Below are positions 33,226-39,494 of a stretch of DNA of 39,494 nucleotides, one piece after another. How positions within the stretch are numbered: position 1 is the first letter of the stretch; each line of letters begins with the position of its first letter. The notes under the pieces were generated by a model. That model made no database searches, was not told where the DNA came from, and saw only the letters and a list, made by a program, of their open reading frames with translations. A program made the translations under genes and the position numbers. Source of the stretch: Treponema sp. (GTDB lineage Bacteria; Spirochaetota; Spirochaetia; Treponematales; Breznakiellaceae); the NCBI GenBank assembly GCA_009777995.1, contig WRKT01000023.1, positions 1-39,494 of the forward strand, given 5' to 3'.

Positions 33226-35967
33226 ATGAATAAGAAAAATATTCTAATAGGACTTGGGACTGCAATCTTTTTCACCCTCTTTTATTTTCTTGGAGCCTTT
33301 GAAAATATCGCTTATCAGGTAAACGATTTCATGCTCGGCTTCCGCGCAGAGAGGGAGGAGACAGGTTACGTTGCCTTTCTTGATATCGACGATAATGCCA
33401 TTGCGTTTAACGGTATTTTCCCATGGCCCCGCTCGATTACGGCGGATGCCCTTCTGCGGCTCAAAGAGTTCGGCGCAATCGCCGCTGTATTCGATGTTGA
33501 GTACATCGACAGAGGGCCCCCGGGTGTAGATGCGATTTACTTAAGACACGGCCTTTCTGCCGATTTTAACAGGACCTTCTCGGAGATAAGTTCTGTTGTG
33601 GGGCAATTATTTAATTCGATAAGCTCAGGAAGGGCAGGCCCCGATCTTATTGATGAATATTCGAGGACACTTAACACAATAATAAGTGATGAGCATAACA
33701 ATCTCTATAATAGGGCAAGGAGAATTTCAAGGGACAATGATCTGTACATGGTTCAGGCTTCAAAATTATTTGGAAGAAGCTGGGCTACGCTCAATCTAAG
33801 GGGGGAGGCCCTTGCTGATGATGAGCAGAGATCCCGCCGCCCTATGGCAGAGGAGCTTTTTTCACACCCGGTCACTGCCTTACCCGGGGCTGAAAGGGGG
33901 AGCTATGTTGACATATTGCCAACCTTTCCTGACTTTGCCCGCTCTGCAAGAGGAGCCGGCTTTACGAATGTGGTTGTAGACGGGGACGGTACAAGACGGC
34001 GTTTGAACCTGACGCAGAATATTCACGATCACTGGTATCTGCAATTAGCCCTTGCTCCCCTTGTTGAGTTTCTCGGGAATCCTGACATTGAGCTTGACAA
34101 TAATCGGATGATCCTGCGCGGTGCGAGGATGCCCAACGGCACAGCCGACGACACAACCGATGGCATTGTCAAGGATATTACCATCCCCCTTGACGGCTCA
34201 GGCAGGATGATCCTTGATTGGCCAAGGGAAAACTATTTTCAAACCTATACCCATATATCATTCCATGATTTCTCCCTTCTTGATGAGCTTGAAGCCGAGC
34301 TCGAGTACTATGCAAGGGCTCTTAATACAATTGATTTTTTCACCTATGGCCGTTTTGATTCCTCCCTCGTATGGCTTCCGTTTCTTACAGCGGAACTCGA
34401 TGATTTATTCAATGCCGTAAATGCCTATAAAGAGGCTGCCCTTGAGTATACATCCGAAGAATACTTTCAAAGTTTTGTGAACTATCGCAATGAAAGCCGT
34501 TATTTAATTCAGGAATTTCTTGACATGCAGGTATCTTCTGCAATCATCAATATACTCCCAAGTCTGATAGAAGCTTTCCCCGGCGCAGTTGATTTTTTTG
34601 TTGAAGAAATTGAATACATAGAAGCTCTCGAAAATGTCTTGAGCATTAACTTATTCAGATACAATGAAATTGCCGCGAAGATCGAAGACACCGTAAGGAA
34701 CAGGTTCTGCATAATCGGGCGCTCCGACACAGGAACCACTGATATCGGGACCAATCCCTTTCATCCAATTTATATAAATGTCGGAACCCACGGTGTTGTA
34801 ATAGATATGATCCTATCGGAAACCTTTATTAACCCGGTAAGCATGCCGTGGCGTGTGGCTCTGACATTTATTTTTGTCCTTCTATTTTTTATTATAAGCG
34901 TAAAGATAGCTCCGATTCCAAGAGCTATTATTGGTATACTTGTTGCAGGTATTGCAGGCCTTGCTTCCATCCTTTTATTCCGCTTTACGGGTATTTTGTT
35001 TAATCCGCTGTTAACACTGATGGTAATGGTATCGGCAGTTATCCTGCGTGAAATAATCTCCTATGCAGGCTCAGAGCAGGAAAAGCAGTTTATCCGAAAA
35101 GCTTTTTCTACTTATGTATCCGATGATGTTGTAAAGGAAATTATAGCAGACCCGACAAGGTTGCAGCTTGGAGGGACTATGCGTCACATGAGTGCAGTCT
35201 TTACCGACATAAAAGGCTTCTCAGGGATCTCCGAGCGGCTTGACCCCGAGCAATTGGTGAGTCTCCTTAATTATTATCTAAGTTCAATGAGTGATGAAAT
35301 CCTTGAAAAAAAAGGAACGATCGATAAATATATCGGCGATGCAATTGTTGCCTTCTTCGGAGCGCCAATGCCGATGGAAGACCATGCAACTAAGGCATGC
35401 TTGGCGGCAATCGCAATGAAGAAAATCGAGAAAGAAGTAAATATCAAAATAATGGAAGAAAAGCTCTCCCCCGTGCCAATTTTGACCAGGGTGGGAATAA
35501 ATACGGGAAGCATGGTTGCAGGTAATATGGGTACAGGGAATAAGATGAATTATACGATTATGGGAAGCGCAGTAAACCTTGCCGCACGTCTTGAGAGTGT
35601 TAACAATCAATACGGAACCTGGATTATTGCTTCCGATAATACAATTCGCGAAACTAATGGCCTTATTCTTTCGCGCAGAATTGACAAGGTCAGGGTTGTA
35701 GGCATTAATGAGCCCGTTCTGCTCCACGAGCTGCTCGACACTGTTGAGGAAGCAGACCCGAAAAAGAAGATGCTCGTAGATATCTTCCATAATGCCCTTG
35801 ATTATTTCCAGGAACGAAAATGGAAGGAGGCAATGGAAGGCTTTAGCGAATCATTCACCTATGACAGTGACGGCCCCTCCCTTGTTTACCTTGAGCGATG
35901 CAAGAACTTCATCGTTAATCCGCCTCCTGCCGACTGGGACGGAGTGCGTAACCTGACCGAGAAGTAA
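33226..35967 (+). CDS. Adenylate cyclase with extracellular CHASE2 sensor
   Basis: 913 residues from ATG 33226 (an in-frame TTG lies 14 codons upstream). One N-terminal helix (about 5-25) is followed by a large CHASE2 sensor domain (about 30-540) containing VAFLDIDDNAIAFNGIFPWP, then three membrane helices (about 541-607), then the class III cyclase domain. The metal aspartates are D661 (FTDIKGF) and D705 (KYIGDAI); purine-site K773 and T777 (NKMNYTI) and transition-state N784/R788 (NLAAR) are present, the CyaC-like class IIIb pattern. A TPR-like tail ends DWDGVRNLTEK, matching [11 protein letters not shown] in the 13098-15257 cyclase. Length is above average for CHASE2 cyclases because the sensor has an insertion (about 100-200). 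It stands alone, convergent with pheT with no gap. Confidence 0.92.
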   Translation: MNKKNILIGLGTAIFFTLFYFLGAFENIAYQVNDFMLGFRAEREETGYVAFLDIDDNAIAFNGIFPWPRSITADALLRLKEFGAIAAVFDVEYIDRGPPGVDAIYLRHGLSADFNRTFSEISSVVGQLFNSISSGRAGPDLIDEYSRTLNTIISDEHNNLYNRARRISRDNDLYMVQASKLFGRSWATLNLRGEALADDEQRSRRPMAEELFSHPVTALPGAERGSYVDILPTFPDFARSARGAGFTNVVVDGDGTRRRLNLTQNIHDHWYLQLALAPLVEFLGNPDIELDNNRMILRGARMPNGTADDTTDGIVKDITIPLDGSGRMILDWPRENYFQTYTHISFHDFSLLDELEAELEYYARALNTIDFFTYGRFDSSLVWLPFLTAELDDLFNAVNAYKEAALEYTSEEYFQSFVNYRNESRYLIQEFLDMQVSSAIINILPSLIEAFPGAVDFFVEEIEYIEALENVLSINLFRYNEIAAKIEDTVRNRFCIIGRSDTGTTDIGTNPFHPIYINVGTHGVVIDMILSETFINPVSMPWRVALTFIFVLLFFIISVKIAPIPRAIIGILVAGIAGLASILLFRFTGILFNPLLTLMVMVSAVILREIISYAGSEQEKQFIRKAFSTYVSDDVVKEIIADPTRLQLGGTMRHMSAVFTDIKGFSGISERLDPEQLVSLLNYYLSSMSDEILEKKGTIDKYIGDAIVAFFGAPMPMEDHATKACLAAIAMKKIEKEVNIKIMEEKLSPVPILTRVGINTGSMVAGNMGTGNKMNYTIMGSAVNLAARLESVNNQYGTWIIASDNTIRETNGLILSRRIDKVRVVGINEPVLLHELLDTVEEADPKKKMLVDIFHNALDYFQERKWKEAMEGFSESFTYDSDGPSLVYLERCKNFIVNPPPADWDGVRNLTEK

Positions 35968-37719
35968 TTATAGAAGTGCTTCCATGTCCAGCTCTGCTGC
36001 AGTGCAGGGCATTCCAATGCCCCAATTTTCAAGGACTTCAGGGTGAATCTCACCAAAAACTCCTATACAGTCTCCCTTATAAAGAATTGCAGCGCAGCGC
36101 CCCTTTATGAAACGCGGGTCTTCCCTTTCCTCAACTTCGTATTCCCTTGAAAGATAATAAAAAAGAGTTTGAATCTGTGCAGCAATTGTGTTGAAGTTTG
36201 CATCCTTATCGGCATTAAGAAAACCCAGATAATGTCTTGTCCTTGGGTCTGCCTTTTTCTCCTTTTCCCAATAAGTGACCTTGCCGATTTCGAAAAGCTT
36301 ATGGGGATATGCCGAATGTCCCGAGACCGATTCACTTGCTAAAAGAGATGCTATTATTCCGTCCCTGACATATTCATAGTTCTCTGTCATCGGGTTTGAA
36401 ATGCGAACTATTGTTTCCCCCGACGATCGCATCTTTTCGATAAAGTCCTTGCCTGAGCCCAGGTAATTATAGATCATCTCCTGATACCCAAGGCCCACCA
36501 TCAATTCCCTTACTTCCCTTCCAAAGAGGGTAAGCGGAGTAAGACGGCCAACGGTAAAGTCACTTGGGCGTTCGGGAGTAAACCTATCAAGGCTGCAGCC
36601 GATTATTATGTCTTCTGCGACATCAACTGCATGAAGGTAATCGTTACGGTATACAGGCGGATATGCCCAAATCCCTTCGCTTTTTTCACCGGCAGAACTC
36701 CTCTCCTTATCAAGTGCCTTCTCGGCTTTTACCCCCATCTTTGTAAGAGCGGCAAGACATTCATCGGCACTCAATTTAACGCCCGTGAATTTTTCCACCC
36801 GTTTAAGTGAGCAGAAAACCGGCTCTTGAAAATAATATGGCGTAATACATTTCCTGCCGAAGGGTGTATCAAAGTCATACTCTAATTCAACCGGCTCAAT
36901 CTTAAAACCGTAATCTGCAAGATCGCAGGCCATGATCGAAGCAGCAAGAGTAACGGCCTTCTTGTCGGTCCCTGTTAGCTCAACGAAGATTTCACTGTCA
37001 CCAACCTGCACCGCCCCAAGGTCAGCCGAGTTGATAATCGGCGGGTAGGAGAGGATTTGGTCCTGTGAATCCAGTAATAGGGGATGCACCTTCTCGTGTT
37101 CAAGGATGAAGGCAAATTCCTTCCCCTTAGGATGCTGTTTAAGAATCTCGCGGGGAGTCAGAGGCTCTTCCCATTGCAGGGGGACAAATGAAACGCTGTC
37201 AGGGTCCACTCCCTTATAAATTATGGGCCATTTGATTATGCCGGTCCGGTAAAGTCCCATTGACATCGAACGCCGCTTCCGCCCATAGTTCCAGGCAAGT
37301 TTCTCCTGGGTTTGAATCATGTCCTTTAACATTGAATCGTCGATTTCAATTCCGCGGGCAACAAAGCCGGTCATATACGGCCTTACGGGCTCCACACTTT
37401 TTTTGATGATAACCTTATACTTGCTCGTTTGCCTTTTTTCTGCAGATGAAAAAAATGATGAATAATCGGTACTCTTGCCGCCCCTATACACTCGGACCTG
37501 CCTTGCAGCGCCTGCAGTGCTCCATAGGTCCGGCCTGTTTGTATCATTTAAATCTATTTTGATAATCCGTTCACTCGGGGGCAGGCTCTTATCTCCGCTT
37601 TCATCAAGCTCCGCCTTTGCACAGACGAGGGCATCCTCGAGCTCGCTTTGCGAGCACTCTCCGCTTGAGAAACCGGCGAGCTTTAGGAACATTTCTTCGT
37701 TAACTTCAATCTTTGGCAT
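35968..37719 (-). CDS. pheT: Phenylalanyl-tRNA synthetase beta chain, archaeal/eukaryal type
   Basis: Charges tRNA-Phe together with the alpha chain. It is 583 residues rather than the 780-800 of usual bacterial PheT and has no N-terminal tRNA-binding OB domain; this short form is the archaeal type that spirochaetes are known to carry. The N-terminus is PKIEVNEEMFLKLAG; the B3/B4-like editing region is in the middle, and the B5 part begins around DTPFGRKCITPYYF. The start is the only good one and follows AGGATCAGGG. No pheS is adjacent in the window: upstream is a divergent gene and downstream the convergent cyclase, so the subunits are encoded apart. Confidence 0.93.
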   Translation of the reverse strand: MPKIEVNEEMFLKLAGFSSGECSQSELEDALVCAKAELDESGDKSLPPSERIIKIDLNDTNRPDLWSTAGAARQVRVYRGGKSTDYSSFFSSAEKRQTSKYKVIIKKSVEPVRPYMTGFVARGIEIDDSMLKDMIQTQEKLAWNYGRKRRSMSMGLYRTGIIKWPIIYKGVDPDSVSFVPLQWEEPLTPREILKQHPKGKEFAFILEHEKVHPLLLDSQDQILSYPPIINSADLGAVQVGDSEIFVELTGTDKKAVTLAASIMACDLADYGFKIEPVELEYDFDTPFGRKCITPYYFQEPVFCSLKRVEKFTGVKLSADECLAALTKMGVKAEKALDKERSSAGEKSEGIWAYPPVYRNDYLHAVDVAEDIIIGCSLDRFTPERPSDFTVGRLTPLTLFGREVRELMVGLGYQEMIYNYLGSGKDFIEKMRSSGETIVRISNPMTENYEYVRDGIIASLLASESVSGHSAYPHKLFEIGKVTYWEKEKKADPRTRHYLGFLNADKDANFNTIAAQIQTLFYYLSREYEVEEREDPRFIKGRCAAILYKGDCIGVFGEIHPEVLENWGIGMPCTAAELDMEALL

Positions 37720-37769
37720 GCCCTGATCCTATACTATTTAAAGAAACTGTGAAAGAGGGTGGTAAAAAA

Positions 37770-37787
37770 CCGATAATAGCCGATAAT
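37770..37787. repeat. Direct repeat upstream of the exported-protein gene
   Basis: CCGATAAT occurs twice, 37770-37777 and 37780-37787, with a 10-base period, one helical turn. It lies between the divergent pheT and 37802 genes. The same octamer occurs at 9708-9717 between the transglycosylase and OmpA genes. A regulator site is possible but untested. Confidence 0.3.
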
Positions 37788-37801
37788 TATATGAGGATCT
37801 A

Positions 37802-38845
37802 ATGATAAGAATGCGCCGGTTTCTGCTCTTTTTTCTATTGATAACCCTCTCATTCACCGCTTACGGGCAGAGTGGGGGCATTTTCATAGAGGGAAATGCG
37901 GCAAGCGCCCAGCATCTTAGCTTTTTCATGGAAAATTTCAGGACAGAGGGAAGCGCGGCAGGCTATAATATCACAGGTAATAGACAGGATGCTGCCTATA
38001 TCTTCAGATTTGATGTATCGCGCAATATGATTACCTACGAAGACGGTTCAGTTGAGGCACCTCCCGCTGACGAAGACCAGTTTTTAATCAGAATTATCCT
38101 TGTTGATAATTCCGATGGCGAAGAAGTTGTCTCCTTTGGCTTTACCTTCTCCGAGCTCGATGCAATGTACGAGTATACCCAGTTTCTCTTCCTTAGGGCC
38201 GCAGTTAATATCCCCAATGGTGTTGGTGCAGGTGACCCGAGTGACCAGTGGCGCAATAAGTGGCTTTATGTCAGGGTCTCGGCAGATTATCCCATAGCTT
38301 TCTATAGACTGCTGCCCCGAGGCCTTTACGAAGGTTCTGCTGTTTTTAGAGGAGATGATACTAATAATTTAAGACCGGGCGATTGGGCTCCGATTGATAA
38401 TAGGACAACTGCTCTCCCGGCTGCCTCTCTTGGCGTTGAAGCACATGTCCTTGACTGGCTGAGCATAGAGCCCTTTATTCAGGTGATATTTTTTGATGAT
38501 CCCACGCTGATTACAGCGGCAGCAGGGGGAAAGTTGATGTTTCCGATTAAGCCCCTAAGAAACCTTGTAATTTCACCCTATGGAGCGGCTTCCTTTTCCC
38601 TTCGCAGTTCAAGGGCCTTCTCTAGTTTCCCCTTCATAACCCCGGGCATTGGCACCCAACTGAGCATGAGGGCAGGTGAAAACGGTGCCTTCTTTGTGGA
38701 CCTTAGTTATTGGTACTCGTATAACGATGCCCGATTGGTAAACCCCTACGGGGATTTTTACCCCAACCCCCCGGAAATTCACTTCCGCCGCACTTCCATC
38801 GGCCTTAGTGCGGGTTATAAGATGGGTTTTTTTAACCGGAATTAG
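37802..38845 (+). CDS. Exported protein, probable outer-membrane beta-barrel, unknown function
   Basis: 347 residues with a signal peptide ending AYGQ. The N-terminal part (about 25-140) has an alternating soluble domain (ASAQHLSFFMENFRTEGSAA), and the C-terminal 180 residues show alternating hydrophobic and polar strands (WLSIEPFIQVIFF, VISPYGAASFSLR, FFVDLSYWYSY, TSIGLSAGYKMGFF) as in small outer-membrane barrels. No family recognised. GAGGA lies before the ATG. It is divergent from pheT and convergent with the HicBA pair (6 bases between stops). Confidence 0.75.
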   Translation: MIRMRRFLLFFLLITLSFTAYGQSGGIFIEGNAASAQHLSFFMENFRTEGSAAGYNITGNRQDAAYIFRFDVSRNMITYEDGSVEAPPADEDQFLIRIILVDNSDGEEVVSFGFTFSELDAMYEYTQFLFLRAAVNIPNGVGAGDPSDQWRNKWLYVRVSADYPIAFYRLLPRGLYEGSAVFRGDDTNNLRPGDWAPIDNRTTALPAASLGVEAHVLDWLSIEPFIQVIFFDDPTLITAAAGGKLMFPIKPLRNLVISPYGAASFSLRSSRAFSSFPFITPGIGTQLSMRAGENGAFFVDLSYWYSYNDARLVNPYGDFYPNPPEIHFRRTSIGLSAGYKMGFFNRN

Positions 38846-38851
38846 GGGAAA

Positions 38852-39049
38852 TTATTTAAACTGTGATTTAATTCCTGCTCGCTTCAATATACTATTTGCT
38901 GTATGACGAGATGCGATCTTTCCATCTACTGTAATAGGTAATTTTGTAATAGGGCTATACCAAATATCATGATCCCCTTTACCACGCCGTAAAAAGTAAC
39001 AGCCATTTTCGGCAAGTTTTTTTCTTACCTTTTTCTCATATTCGGCCAT
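38852..39049 (-). CDS. hicA: HicA-family toxin
   Basis: 65 residues, the usual size. HicA is a small mRNA-cleaving toxin of the double-stranded-RNA-binding fold; the catalytic histidine is His27 in GKGDHDIWYSP. The C-terminal ASRHTANSILKRAGI is typical of HicA proteins paired with DUF1902-type antitoxins. Its ATG overlaps the stop of the upstream antitoxin gene (TAATG). Confidence 0.88.
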   Translation of the reverse strand: MAEYEKKVRKKLAENGCYFLRRGKGDHDIWYSPITKLPITVDGKIASRHTANSILKRAGIKSQFK

Positions 39050-39267
39050 TATGCAACGATTGCAAGGCGTTCAGCTTTAAAATGGAGCTTTACCGGTGAA
39101 TTGGCATTACCACTTAACTCAAGGAGTTCAGGAACTGCGTTTTTAACCCTTTCGACGAGGGTATCGAAAGAGGCAGATTCAAGAATGAGCCCTGGTATAT
39201 CTTCGCTTTCAGCAATCCACACAGAAGCTTCATCATCCCAGACCAATGTAATTATATATTCAAGCAT
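39049..39267 (-). CDS. hicB: HicB-like antitoxin (DUF1902 type)
   Basis: 72 residues. The pattern ITLVWDDEASVWIAESEDIP and the GLILESASFDTLVERVKNAV segment define the short HicB/DUF1902 form, which has the partial RNase-H-like fold but lacks the C-terminal DNA-binding domain. It neutralises HicA. Antitoxin precedes toxin, the reverse of the most common hicAB order but usual in this subfamily. A promoter lies so close that a leaderless transcript is likely. Confidence 0.85.
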   Translation of the reverse strand: MLEYIITLVWDDEASVWIAESEDIPGLILESASFDTLVERVKNAVPELLELSGNANSPVKLHFKAERLAIVA

Positions 39268-39273
39268 GCCTTT

Positions 39274-39302
39274 ATTATACTACATTATGATTAGTTTGGT
39301 AA
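39274..39302 (-). promoter_or_regulatory. Promoter for hicBA
   Basis: On the minus strand TTACCA (39302-39297), 17 bases, perfect TATAAT (39279-39274). The expected start coincides with the hicB ATG (39267). Confidence 0.5.
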
Positions 39303-39318
39303 ATATTCTTTGTTTTTT

Positions 39319-39432
39319 CACTTCGTTCTTTCAGTCGCATTGAGCTTGTTGAGTAATTACATCAACTCTAAATTTATTACACGGAGCTCACGGAGAGCAC
39401 GGAGTACACAGAGGATTTTTAGGGTGGGCTTG
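39319..39432. repeat. Second copy of the 9-bp-unit repeat element
   Basis: 39319-39336 matches 11106-11123 at 17 of 18 bases. The segment beginning ACTCTAAATTTA (about 39365) is shared with 11125-11136. Four exact 9-base units follow: 39380-39388, 39389-39397, 39398-39406 and 39407-39415, each with the core CAC(A/G)GAG. The stretch ends in AGGGTGGGC as in the first copy. The second arm of the inverted repeat seen in the first copy is not visible. The region 39268-39494 holds no gene. Confidence 0.65.
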
Positions 39433-39494
39433 GGTATCCCCCGATTTTTCGGACAGCAAATTAAGCCGCAAAATAATTTGTTAATGCCTCAGGT

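Overview
The window looks like chromosomal DNA from a Treponema-like spirochaete, probably an uncultured host- or gut-associated one. The grounds are: phenylalanyl-tRNA synthetase beta of the short archaeal type that spirochaetes carry, single-chain glycyl-tRNA synthetase, many lipoproteins with relaxed lipoboxes, two class III nucleotide cyclases with sensory domains, GLUG-type surface lipoproteins and very tight gene packing. No rRNA, tRNA, CRISPR array or complete insertion sequence was found.

Layout. 1-4253 (minus): a tightly coupled operon gpsA-glyS-pta-TPR gene, the last cut by the window edge. 4391-11097 (plus): a five-gene envelope operon with a spirochaetal helical protein, an OppA-type binding protein, a TPR protein, a LysM lytic transglycosylase and an OmpA-domain protein. 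11106-11250: a long imperfect inverted repeat built of 9-bp units, with a relative at 39319-39432. 11330-13094: two unknown lipoproteins. 13098-15257 (minus): an adenylate cyclase whose N-terminus resembles an ECF transporter S component. 15295-21431: two paralogous repeat lipoproteins, each head-to-head with an accessory module (a MazEF pair; a DUF4143 ATPase). 21433-25311 (minus): hybrid histidine kinase, LuxR-type response regulator and M48 metalloprotease in one operon. 25462-29860 (plus): an MFS transporter, then a sugar ABC binding protein and two permeases, with three identical hairpins after the binding-protein gene. 29857-33149: an M81 metallopeptidase, a cytosolic CBM9-like protein and an ATP-grasp ligase. 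33226-35967: a CHASE2 adenylate cyclase. 35968-37719: pheT without pheS. 37802-38845: an exported protein, probably outer membrane. 38852-39267: a HicBA toxin-antitoxin pair.

How the parts fit. The strongest theme is signalling from outside the cell to cAMP and phosphorelay. Two cyclases share the same catalytic core and C-terminal tail but have different sensors. One of them shares its Cache-like extracellular domain with the hybrid kinase 8 kb away. The second theme is nutrient capture (peptide binding protein, sugar ABC system, MFS, M81 peptidase, CBM9-like protein) and the third is the cell wall and outer surface. The sequence also shows two genome-scale habits: all seven convergent gene pairs abut or overlap at their stop codons, and several first genes have a -10 box so close to the ATG that leaderless mRNAs are likely.

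The best candidate for something undescribed is the S-component-like/Cache/cyclase fusion at 13098-15257. All assignments come from reading the sequence and remembered family features; no database search was run.
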